Assembly (NCBI RefSeq): GCF_030816895.1
Contig: NZ_JAUSYL010000001.1
Coordinates: forward strand, 1,674,001 to 1,738,000
Length of the DNA: 64,000 nt
Source of the DNA: Clavibacter sp. B3I6
Lineage (GTDB): Bacteria > Actinomycetota > Actinomycetes > Actinomycetales > Microbacteriaceae
Reading direction: 5' to 3'
Shown one piece after another: positions 24,874-32,475 of the stretch. The translations under genes and the position numbers were made by a program. Below the pieces are notes generated by a model. The model ran no database searches and had not been told where the DNA came from. It saw only the letters and a program-made list of their open reading frames with translations. The first letter of the stretch is position 1, and the number at the start of each line of letters is the position of its first letter.

Positions 24874-25875
24874 ATGATCCCCGCCCTGGACGACCTCCTC
24901 GCCACCGCCCGCGTCGTCGCCCTCCCGCTCCGCACGCGCTTCCGCGGCCTCGACGTGCGCGAGGCCGTCCTCCTCGAGGGGCCGCTCGGCTGGACGGAGT
25001 TCTCGCCGTTCGTCGAGTACGACGACGCCGAATCGGCCGCGTGGCTCGAGGCCGCGATCGACTTCGGCTGGACGCCGCCGCCCGCGCCGCTGCGCGACCA
25101 CGTGCTCGTGAACGCGACCATCCCCGCCGTCGAGCCCGCGCGGGTCGCGGAGATCCTGGCGCGCTTCCCCGGCTGCCGCACCGCCAAGGTCAAGGTCGCC
25201 GAGCGCGGCACGGTGCTCGCCGACGACGTGGCGCGCGTCGCCGAGGTCCGCCGGCTGCTCGGGCCCGAGGGCCGCGTGCGGATCGACGCGAACGCCGCCT
25301 GGAACGTGGACGAGGCGGAGCACGCGATCCACGCCCTCGCCGCGCACGACCTCGAGTACGTGGAGCAGCCGTGCGCGACGGTGGAGGAGCTCGCCGAGCT
25401 GCGGGAGCGGATCCGCCATCTCGGCGTGCCGATCGCCGCCGACGAGAGCGTGCGGAAGGCGGAGGACCCGCTGCGGGTCGCGCGTGCCGGCGCCGCCGAC
25501 CTGCTCGTGATCAAGGCGCAGCCGCTCCGCGGGATCCACCGCGCGCTCCGCATCACGCAGGACGCGGGCCTGCCCGTCGTCGTCTCCAGCGCCCTCGACA
25601 CGAGCGTGGGGATCGCGATGGCCGCGCACCTCGCGGCCGCGATCCCGGAGCTGCCGCACGACTGCGGCCTCGGCACGGTCTCGCTCTTCGTCGAGGACGT
25701 GACGACGGAGCCGCTCGTGCCGGTCGACGGCCGGATCCCCGTGCGCCGCGTGACGCCGGATCCGCGCCTCCTGGACGCGCATGCCGTGGACGCGGATCGC
25801 CGGGCCTGGTGGCTCGACCGGATCCGCCGCACGCACGCCGTGCTCGCCCGCGGCTGGGAGCACGAGCGGCCGTGA
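24874..25875 (+). CDS. menC: o-Succinylbenzoate synthase
   Basis: The 333-residue enolase-superfamily enzyme has the acid/base lysine pair region (TAKVKVAERG near residue 107), the metal-binding RIDANAAWNVDEA, the EQPC and AADESVRK metal-ligand strands and the VIKAQPLRG lysine. The family dehydrates SHCHC to o-succinylbenzoate. Its start follows GGCTGGAGCC. The divergent arrangement with menB-menE gives three consecutive menaquinone steps in one locus. Confidence 0.93.
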   Translation: MIPALDDLLATARVVALPLRTRFRGLDVREAVLLEGPLGWTEFSPFVEYDDAESAAWLEAAIDFGWTPPPAPLRDHVLVNATIPAVEPARVAEILARFPGCRTAKVKVAERGTVLADDVARVAEVRRLLGPEGRVRIDANAAWNVDEAEHAIHALAAHDLEYVEQPCATVEELAELRERIRHLGVPIAADESVRKAEDPLRVARAGAADLLVIKAQPLRGIHRALRITQDAGLPVVVSSALDTSVGIAMAAHLAAAIPELPHDCGLGTVSLFVEDVTTEPLVPVDGRIPVRRVTPDPRLLDAHAVDADRRAWWLDRIRRTHAVLARGWEHERP

Positions 25876-25879
25876 GCGG

Positions 25880-26908
25880 CTACAGCCCGCTGTAGGTGTG
25901 CAGGCCCTTGAAGAACACGTTGACGACGCCGAAGTTGAACATGACGGCGGAGAACCCGATGATGGCCAGCCACGCCGAGCGCGATCCGCGCCAGCCGCGC
26001 GTGGCCCGCGCGTGGATGTACCCGGCGTACAGCACCCAGATGATGAAGGTCCAGACCTCCTTGGTGTCCCAGCCCCAGTAGCGGCCCCACGCGCGCTCGG
26101 CCCAGATGGCGCCGGCCATGAGCGTGAAGGTCCAGAAGATGAAGCCCACGATGTTGAGGCGGTACGCCATCGACTCGAGCGTGACGGAGTCGGGCAGCGT
26201 CGCGAGGAAGCGCATCCGCACGGCCTTCGCGTCGGCCGCGAGCGACTCGCGCCGGAACTGCAGCAGCTGCACGCCGGAGAGCGCGAAGGCCAGGGCGAAG
26301 AAGCCCGTGCCGAGCGCCGCGACGAAGACGTGGATGACGAGCCAGTACGACTGCAGCGACGGCGGCAGCGGAGCCACCTCGACGCGGTACTGCACCACGG
26401 CGACGCCCAGCAGGATGAGCACGAGCCCCGTGACGAACGTGCCGAGGAAGCGCAGGTCGCGGCGCGTGAGGACGATGAGGTAGACGCTCAGGATGAGCAG
26501 CGTGCCCGTCATGGCGAACTCGTACATGTTCGCCCACGGCACCCGCGACGCGGCGAGGCCGCGCAGGACGGTGGACACGGCGTGCACGGCGAACCCGAGG
26601 ACGAGCAGCACCATGGCGACGTTGAGGCTGAGGGAGCGGCCGGCGGCGACGGGGGCGTCCGGCCCGGCGGCGACGCGGTCGCGGCCGGATGCGGCGGGCT
26701 CGCGCTCGATGGTGGTGGTGCCCGCGCCGCGCCGGGCGGCGGTGGCGCCGACGGCCGAGGGCTGGCGCGCGGCGGCGGTGGCGGCGTCGGCCACGAGCGC
26801 CGAGCGGCGGGCGAGGTCGAGGGCGAACGCGATGAACGCGGCCGCGTAGAGCCCCATCGCGACGAGGAGCGCGATGAGGGAGACGTCGTCGAGCATGGCC
26901 GTGTTCAC
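25880..26908 (-). CDS. ccsB: Cytochrome c biogenesis protein CcsB (CcsA/ResC type)
   Basis: The 342-residue polytopic protein has the tryptophan-rich heme-handling motif in YWGWDTKEVWTFIIWVLYAG and a C-terminal FNFGVVNVFFKGLHTYSGL, both diagnostic for CcsA/ResC. It works with ResB in system II to export heme and attach it to apocytochrome c on the outer membrane face. The GTG at 26908 overlaps the resB stop (GTGA). A long Ala/Arg-rich loop (residues about 35-85) sits between the first and second helices. Confidence 0.93.
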   Translation of the reverse strand: MNTAMLDDVSLIALLVAMGLYAAAFIAFALDLARRSALVADAATAAARQPSAVGATAARRGAGTTTIEREPAASGRDRVAAGPDAPVAAGRSLSLNVAMVLLVLGFAVHAVSTVLRGLAASRVPWANMYEFAMTGTLLILSVYLIVLTRRDLRFLGTFVTGLVLILLGVAVVQYRVEVAPLPPSLQSYWLVIHVFVAALGTGFFALAFALSGVQLLQFRRESLAADAKAVRMRFLATLPDSVTLESMAYRLNIVGFIFWTFTLMAGAIWAERAWGRYWGWDTKEVWTFIIWVLYAGYIHARATRGWRGSRSAWLAIIGFSAVMFNFGVVNVFFKGLHTYSGL

Positions 26909-28563
26909 GAGGGGAGCCTAACTCCTGCGTCTGACACCGGGACGGGCGCGAGACCCGCCAGGTGCGTGTCCGCCAGGGCCGCGACGGCGGCCTCCAGCGT
27001 GGGGTCCTCGCCGCGGGCCAGGCCCGCGTACTCGAGGGTGGTGGATCCGTCCGCCTGCGGCACGGCCTTGACCCAGATGCGGCGGCGCGGCACGAACAGG
27101 GACGTGAGCAGGCCGCCGAGCACCAGGATCGCGAACAGCAGGACCCAGCCCTGCGTGGGGTCGTGGTGCACGTCGAACGAGACGAAGCGCGGCACGGCGT
27201 CGAGGCTCACGGTGCCGAGCCCGTCGGGGAGGTCCGCGGTCTGGCCGGGCGCCAGCTGGATGGACGCGACGCCCGTCTTCCCGCCGGTCAGCTGCGTGAG
27301 GTCGCCCGTGGCGAGGGTGTAGACGGACGTGGGCACGCCGCCGTCGATCCCGAGGTCGCCCGTGTAGACGTTGAGCGTCAGCAGCGGGTTGTCGAGGTCG
27401 GGGTAGGAGGAGAAGAACGGCGCCTTCTCCGCGCCCTGCGTCGGGTAGAAGAAGCCCAGCATGCCGACCTGCTCGCGCAGGCCGTCCGGCACCTTGACGA
27501 CGCCGAGCGAGGTGAGCTTGGTGTCCTGCGGGAGGAACGGCACGTCCGCGCTGTAGACGCTGTTCCCGTCGGGGTCGCGCACCGTCACGTGCGGTGCGTA
27601 CCCGTTGCCGAGCAGGTACATGTCCGTGCCGCCGATGGCGAGGGGCTCGTTGACCTTCACCTCGCGCTCCTGGGGCGTGCCGCCCGGGACGTCGGCCGTC
27701 ACGTCGGCCGTGAAGTCGAGCGGCTGCCCGATGGCGTTCGGGTTCTCCTGCTCGTACTCGACGTGCAGGGCGTCGAGCTTGACGCGGTACGGCGTGAGCG
27801 CGGAGTCGTCGAAGAACCGGCCGGGGTTGAACGAGTCGAACGTGGACAGCGTGTTCACGAAGGACTGGCCCTCGACGAGCACCTTCTGCCCGGAGTAGCC
27901 GAAGCCGCCGCCGATGCCGACCGTGACGAGGATCCCGACGAGCGCCGAGTGGAAGACGAGGTTGCCGGTCTCGCGCAGGTACCCGCGCTCGGCGGAGACG
28001 GAGAGCACGCCGCCCGCGGCCGACGCGTCGTCGACGAGGACCGTGCGGTAGCGCTGCCGCCTGAGGAGGGCGCGGGCCTGGCGGACGGCGTCGACGGGAT
28101 CGGCGGTCGTCGTGCGGGTCGTGTACCCGGCGAGGCGTGAGAGCCGCGCGGGAGTCTTGGGCGGTGCCTGGCGCAGGGCGTCGAGGTGGTGCTTGGCGCG
28201 CGGCACGACGCAGCCGATGAGGCTGATGAACAGCAGCAGGTAGATGGAGGAGAACCAGACCGAGCTGTACGTGTCGAACACCTGCAGCCCGTCGAGGACG
28301 GGATAGAGGTCCGGGTTGTCGGCGCGGAACTGCGTGACGCCGTTCGGGTCCGAGCTGCGCTGCGGCACGAGCGACCCGGGGATCGCGGCGAACGCGAGCA
28401 GCAGCAGGAGGAACAGCGCCGTGCGCATGCTCGTCAGCTGCCGCCAGAACCAGCGCAGGGTCCCCACGAGGCCGAGCTTCGGCTGCGCGATGGGCGCGCC
28501 GCCCTCCGAGGTCGGCCGCGGAGCCGGCCGCGGCGCGTCGACGTGGTCAGATGGCCGGGACAT
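26905..28563 (-). CDS. resB: Cytochrome c biogenesis protein ResB (Ccs1)
   Basis: The 552-residue protein has three N-terminal membrane segments (LTSMRTALFLLLLLAFAAIPG, SSIYLLLFISLIGCV and the ETGNLVFHSALVGILVTV region), a large external domain, and a final helix (WVLLFAILVLGGLLTSLFVPRR), the normal ResB layout. It partners CcsB in heme ligation. The start lies 17 bases inside the end of ccdA, so the operon order is tlpA-ccdA-resB-ccsB. Confidence 0.93.
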   Translation of the reverse strand: MSRPSDHVDAPRPAPRPTSEGGAPIAQPKLGLVGTLRWFWRQLTSMRTALFLLLLLAFAAIPGSLVPQRSSDPNGVTQFRADNPDLYPVLDGLQVFDTYSSVWFSSIYLLLFISLIGCVVPRAKHHLDALRQAPPKTPARLSRLAGYTTRTTTADPVDAVRQARALLRRQRYRTVLVDDASAAGGVLSVSAERGYLRETGNLVFHSALVGILVTVGIGGGFGYSGQKVLVEGQSFVNTLSTFDSFNPGRFFDDSALTPYRVKLDALHVEYEQENPNAIGQPLDFTADVTADVPGGTPQEREVKVNEPLAIGGTDMYLLGNGYAPHVTVRDPDGNSVYSADVPFLPQDTKLTSLGVVKVPDGLREQVGMLGFFYPTQGAEKAPFFSSYPDLDNPLLTLNVYTGDLGIDGGVPTSVYTLATGDLTQLTGGKTGVASIQLAPGQTADLPDGLGTVSLDAVPRFVSFDVHHDPTQGWVLLFAILVLGGLLTSLFVPRRRIWVKAVPQADGSTTLEYAGLARGEDPTLEAAVAALADTHLAGLAPVPVSDAGVRLPS

Positions 28564-29287
28564 ACGAGGCGATCACCCCCTGGAGCTGGAGCATCCACGC
28601 CGACCAGAGGCCGGACACCATGAGCAGGCCGGTGAGGATGAGCAGGGCTCCCCCGATGAGGTTGACGGTGCGGATGTGGCGGCGGAGGAACCCGACGGTG
28701 CGCGTCATCCAGCCGAGGCCGAGGGCCACGAGGAGGAAGGGCACGCCGAGCCCCACGCAGTAGGCCGCCCCGAGGAGAACGCCGCGGCCGGCGTCCGCGG
28801 ACGTGAGGCTCATGGAGATGACGACCGCGAGGGTCGGGCCGATGCACGGCGCCCAGCCGATGCCGAACACGACGCCGAGGAGCGGCGCGCCCGCGAGCCC
28901 GGTCGCCGGCCGCCACGAGCTCTTCACCTGGCGCTGCAGGAACCCGAGCCGACCCGTGAAGACGAGCCCCATGACGATGAGGACCACGCCGAGGACGCGC
29001 GTGATGACGTCCTGCCAGCGCATCAGCCAGAAGCCGGCGGTGGCGGAGACGAGCGTGGTGACGATGAAGACGGCCGAGAAGCCGAGCACGAAGAGCGCGG
29101 TGCCGAGGAGCAGGCGGCGACGCGTCGCGGATCCGCCCTTCGCCTCGGCCATGCCGCCGATGTACCCGAGGTACCCGGGCACGAGCGGCAGGACGCAGGG
29201 CGACGCGAACGAGACCAGGCCCGCGAGCAGCGCCAGCGGCACCGCGACGAGGAGCTGGCCGGAGAGGGCGCTCTGGATCGGGTCCAC
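28547..29287 (-). CDS. ccdA: Thiol-disulfide transporter CcdA
   Basis: The 246-residue six-helix protein carries the two redox cysteines in SFASPCVLPLVPGYLGYIGGM and FGIGWAPCIGPTL. CcdA passes reducing equivalents across the membrane to a thioredoxin-like protein that keeps apocytochrome c cysteines reduced. The GTG start at 29287 adjoins the tlpA stop (29288-29290). Confidence 0.94.
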   Translation of the reverse strand: MDPIQSALSGQLLVAVPLALLAGLVSFASPCVLPLVPGYLGYIGGMAEAKGGSATRRRLLLGTALFVLGFSAVFIVTTLVSATAGFWLMRWQDVITRVLGVVLIVMGLVFTGRLGFLQRQVKSSWRPATGLAGAPLLGVVFGIGWAPCIGPTLAVVISMSLTSADAGRGVLLGAAYCVGLGVPFLLVALGLGWMTRTVGFLRRHIRTVNLIGGALLILTGLLMVSGLWSAWMLQLQGVIASYVPAI

Positions 29288-29900
29288 CTACCCCGCCGCC
29301 TCCGCGACCGTGTCGGTGACGAGGGTGCGCAGGACGCCCGGGTCGATCTGCCCGAGCACGCGGGACGCGACGCGGCCCTCGCGGTCGAGCACGATGGTGG
29401 CGGGCACGGCGTTGGGGGCGATGGTGCCGGCGAACGCGAGCTGCATGGAGGTGTCCTCGACGTCGAGGACGGAGGGGTAGGTGATGCCGTACGTGCGGGT
29501 CGAACGAGTCGACGTTCGGCGCCTGGTCGCGCGTGTTGACGCCGAGGAACCTCACGCCGTCGGGCGCGTGCTCCTCGCTCGCGGCCTGCAGGTCCTTCGC
29601 CTCGAGCCGGCAGGGCGGGCACTCGGCGTACCAGAAGTTGACGACCGTGACGGAGCCGCGGTAGTCGGCGGACGAGATCTCCGTGCCGTCGGAGAGCGTG
29701 CCCGAGAAGTCGACGGGGTCGGCGCGGTCGGCCAGCGGGACCTCGGTGAACGTGCCGTCGCCGGCGATGTAGCGCTCGTTGTTGCCGCTGCGGTACTGGG
29801 CGGCGAGCGGATCCTCCGCGCAGCCGGTCAGCACGACGGCGGCCAGGGCGGCTGCGGCGGCGACGCCGAGGAGGTGGCGCGGACGGCGGACGCCCCGCAT
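29288..29900 (-). pseudogene. ResA/TlpA-type thiol-disulfide lipoprotein gene, broken by a +1 frameshift
   Basis: From ATG 29900 the product starts with a lipoprotein signal (VLTGC lipobox, residues about 22-26) and has the thioredoxin CPPC site in FWYAECPPCRLEAKDL and FLGVNTRDQAPNVDSFD. After that the frame is lost. The +1-shifted frame continues directly as YGITYPSVLDVEDTSMQLAF, then APNAVPATIVLDREGRVAS to a TAG at 29288, exactly where ccdA begins. The total of 613 bases is one more than a multiple of three; the extra base is in GGG at 29497-29499. Intact, it would reduce apocytochrome c. A sequencing error is as likely as a real mutation. Confidence 0.88.
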
Positions 29901-30544
29901 CACACCGCCCCCTGGTCGACCGCGAGGTCGGACAGGCCGGCCGCGGCGTCGATGTAGCCGGTCTCCACGAAGCGGTCGCCCACGCGCTCGACCGTGGTGA
30001 TGCTCGACAGCGCGCAGCGGCGCTTGCGCGGGTCGTGGAAGAGGCGCTCGCCCCCGAGGGAGAGGTGCACCATCCAGATGGGGAGCTGGTGGCTGACGAT
30101 GACGACGTCGCCGTCCGGCACCGAGCGGTGGGCGGCCTTCACGGCCTCGGCCATGCGCGCGGCGATGGAGCGGTACGACTCGCCCCAGCTCGGCCGGATC
30201 GGGTCGACCACGAGCGGCCAGAGCCGCGGGGTCCGTGCGAGGCGCGCGGGCGAGGGGAAGCGCGACCCCTCGAAGCGGTTGGTGGGCTCGATGACCCGCT
30301 CGTCGGTCGCGACCTCGAGGGCGAAGCGCTCGGCCCACGGGGCCGCCGACTCCTGCGCGCGCTGGAGGGGCGACGCGATGACCCGGTTCACAGGAGCGCC
30401 GGACTCCTCCAGGGCTCGCGCCGCGGCGTCCGCCATGCGGTGGCCGAGCTCGGAGAGACCGAATCCCGGGATGCGTCCGTAGAGGACTCCGTGCGGGTTG
30501 TGCACCTCGCCATGGCGGACGAGATGGATTCGTGAGGCGACCAC
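29900..30544 (-). CDS. Histidine phosphatase family protein (phosphoglycerate mutase-like)
   Basis: The 214-residue protein has the catalytic LVRHGEVHNP (RHG near residue 11), the second active-site region RVIASPLQRAQES and VVIVSHQLPIW with the second histidine. This is the branch-2-like histidine phosphatase fold; substrates range from sugar phosphates to small phosphoesters. Its TGA overlaps the tlpA ATG, so it heads the cytochrome c maturation operon in this strain, as in several related actinobacteria. Confidence 0.9.
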   Translation of the reverse strand: MVASRIHLVRHGEVHNPHGVLYGRIPGFGLSELGHRMADAAARALEESGAPVNRVIASPLQRAQESAAPWAERFALEVATDERVIEPTNRFEGSRFPSPARLARTPRLWPLVVDPIRPSWGESYRSIAARMAEAVKAAHRSVPDGDVVIVSHQLPIWMVHLSLGGERLFHDPRKRRCALSSITTVERVGDRFVETGYIDAAAGLSDLAVDQGAV

Positions 30545-30601
30545 GCGTCAAGTCTAGGTGGCGGGCAGATGTACAACCGCCGAGGATCGGTCGCAACCCC
30601 C

Positions 30602-30728
30602 TGCGCGAATCATTAGCCCCCAATACGATTGGGCCCACCGGTGGGGACCGGTCGACTCGGACCGGCACCGACCGGATGTTACGTGTGTATACGAACGTTT
30701 GGGCCCCAAAGGAATCGCACGCTAAGTT
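30602..30728 (+). promoter_or_regulatory. Upstream region of the sigma factor gene with two inverted repeats
   Basis: The 316-base gap before the sigma gene holds no ORF I trust but is AT-richer than its surroundings. It contains CCCAATacgATTGGG (30619-30633), TTTGGGcCCCAAA (30698-30710) and a TAAGTT (30723-30728) that could be a -10. TGCGCGAATCATTAG (30602-30616) recurs with three changes at 32023-32037 after the gene. Operator function is inferred. Confidence 0.4.
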
Positions 30729-30860
30729 AGGTGCGTGAGGTCGTGATCCGGCCTTCCAGCGAGAGCCCCGTGGCACACGGGACCTCGCAGAGACCCCCGT
30801 CTAACGGACAGGGGCCCGCATGACGATGCCGTCCGGGACGGCGCGGAAGGAACGGGCACC

Positions 30861-31907
30861 ATGACGATGACACCGACCAGGCCCACGGCCACCGACACCA
30901 CCAGCACCGACGCCGCCTTCGACCAGGTCGAGGCCGTCGGCCCCGTCGATCCCTACGCGGACTCCGACCTCCCCGAGCCCTCGCTCGTCACCCCCGGCGC
31001 CAGCACCGACGCCGTCAAGGACTACCTCCGCCAGATCGGCCGCGTGCCGCTGCTCACCGCGGAGCAGGAGGTGACCGTCGCCCGCCGCATCGAGGTGGGC
31101 GTCCTCGCCCAGGAGGTGCTCGACACCCGCACCGGCCTCACCTCCGCCGAGCGCCGCGAGTACCAGACGCTCGCCCAGGACGGGATGCGCGCCAAGCAGC
31201 ACCTCGTGAACGCGAACCTGCGCCTCGTCGTCAGCATCGCCAAGCGCTACACGGGCCGCGGCCTGCCGTTCCTCGACCTCATCCAGGAGGGCAACATGGG
31301 CCTCGTGCGGGCGGTCGAGAAGTTCGACTACCAGGCCGGGTTCAAGTTCTCGACCTACGCGTCCTGGTGGATCAAGCAGTCCATCACCCGCGGCATGGCC
31401 GACACGAGCCGCACCATCCGCATCCCCGTGCACACGGTGGAGCACATCAACCGCATCAACGCCGTGCAGCGCGAGCTCGCGGTGGAGCTGGGCCGCGACC
31501 CCTCCATGGAGGAGATCGCCCGCGAGTCGGACACGCCCGTCACCAAGGTGCGCTACCTGCTCGACCGTGCACAGGAGCCCATGTCGCTGCAGGTCCTCGT
31601 GGGCGGCAGCGGCGGCGACGGCGACACGGAGATGGCGGACCTCATCGAGGACGCGGACGTGACGCAGCCCATCGACGTGGTGACGCAGCAGCTCATGGCC
31701 GCGCACGTCACGCGCCTCATCGACGGGCTCGCCGAGCGCGACGCCGAGGTCGTGCGCATGCGCTTCGGCCTCGCCGGCCTCGAGCCCCGCTCGCTCGCCT
31801 ACGTGAGCCAGCAGCTCGGCGTGACGCGCGAGCGCGTGCGCCAGATCGAGAAGAAGTGCCTCGCGAAGCTCCGCATCCCGGAGCTGGAGACGTACATCCG
31901 CGGCTGA
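30861..31907 (+). CDS. RNA polymerase sigma factor, sigma-70 family group 2 (SigB/HrdB-like)
   Basis: The 348-residue protein contains region 1.2 (DAVKDYLRQIGRVPLLTAEQEV), region 2 with the NLRLVVSIAKRYTGRGLPFLDLIQEGN core-binding motif and KFSTYASWWIKQSITRG -10 recognition helix, region 3 (HTVEHINRI) and region 4 with the VTRERVRQIEKKCLAKLR -35 helix. The N-terminus is short (about 50 residues) without the long acidic region 1.1 of the primary sigma factor, so it is probably a non-essential stress or stationary-phase paralogue. It is monocistronic with a UUCG-loop terminator. Confidence 0.9.
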   Translation: MTMTPTRPTATDTTSTDAAFDQVEAVGPVDPYADSDLPEPSLVTPGASTDAVKDYLRQIGRVPLLTAEQEVTVARRIEVGVLAQEVLDTRTGLTSAERREYQTLAQDGMRAKQHLVNANLRLVVSIAKRYTGRGLPFLDLIQEGNMGLVRAVEKFDYQAGFKFSTYASWWIKQSITRGMADTSRTIRIPVHTVEHINRINAVQRELAVELGRDPSMEEIARESDTPVTKVRYLLDRAQEPMSLQVLVGGSGGDGDTEMADLIEDADVTQPIDVVTQQLMAAHVTRLIDGLAERDAEVVRMRFGLAGLEPRSLAYVSQQLGVTRERVRQIEKKCLAKLRIPELETYIRG

Positions 31908-31920
31908 TCCCGCGCGTCGT

Positions 31921-31956
31921 CGAGGGGCCGTCCGCGTTCGCGCGGGCGGCCCCTCG
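31921..31956 (+). terminator. Terminator of the sigma factor gene
   Basis: A 16-bp stem (CGAGGGGCCGTCCGCG with its complement, one mismatch) is capped by a TTCG tetraloop (31937-31940), starting 14 bases after the stop codon. Confidence 0.75.
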
Positions 31957-32132
31957 TCGTCGATCTCCCCGGATCGCCCCACCCGGGACCCCACCATCCT
32001 GCGGATCCGCCCGGAAGCCCTGTGCGCAAGTGATTAGTGCGCATACATTAGATGTCCACCCAGCCGCGAGCGCGCATCCACGCCGCGGACGCAGACGCGG
32101 AATCGACGACGATCCGCGGAGAAGGAGGAGCC

Positions 32133-32345
32133 ATGGCTCTCACGCAGGCCGCACCCGGCATCACCGACGTCCCCCGCATCAGCTGGTCGCCCGTGGCCGC
32201 CGGACTCTGGGTCGCCCGACGCGGCGACGAGTTCGCCGGCATGTCCGAGGAGAGGTGGGGCGCGGGCTTCCACGTGACCGACCGCCTCGGCCGCGACGTC
32301 GGCGACTTCCCCACGCTCGCCGAGGCACGCGCCGCCCTGTCCTGA
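32133..32345 (+). CDS. Small protein of unknown function
   Basis: The ATG at 32133 is preceded by a strong AAGGAGGAG. The 70-residue product (MALTQAAPGITDVPRISWSP...) has a compact beta-rich look with WVARRGDEFAGMSEERWG and FPTLAEARAAL at the end. It resembles short DUF-like proteins of Microbacteriaceae, but I cannot name a family. The frame is open from 32052, but the Shine-Dalgarno fixes the start. Confidence 0.7.
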   Translation: MALTQAAPGITDVPRISWSPVAAGLWVARRGDEFAGMSEERWGAGFHVTDRLGRDVGDFPTLAEARAALS

Positions 32346-32360
32346 CCCGCTCGCCGCGGC

Positions 32361-32404
32361 GCGCGATGGACGCCGCCGCGACGCGCGACGGACGCCGCCG
32401 CGAC
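32361..32404. repeat. 22-bp tandem repeat, two copies
   Basis: The unit GCGCGAYGGACGCCGCCGCG plus AC occurs at 32361-32382 and 32383-32404 with one difference, followed by a partial third copy (GCGCGG). It lies in the gap before the UvrA-like gene. Confidence 0.8.
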
Positions 32405-32475
32405 GCGCGGACCTGCTCGGACGGACGGGGCGCGGACGGCGGGGCGACGACCGACCCGGGCCTAGGGTCGATCAG

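Noticed and set aside
30532..30738. 68-residue ORF upstream of the sigma gene
   Set aside because: No Shine-Dalgarno, mixed codon use, and it spans inverted repeats and likely promoter DNA.
30720..30740. Possible second iron box (CTAAGTTAGGTGCG)
   Set aside because: Only one half-site fits the DtxR/IdeR pattern and the symmetry is lacking.
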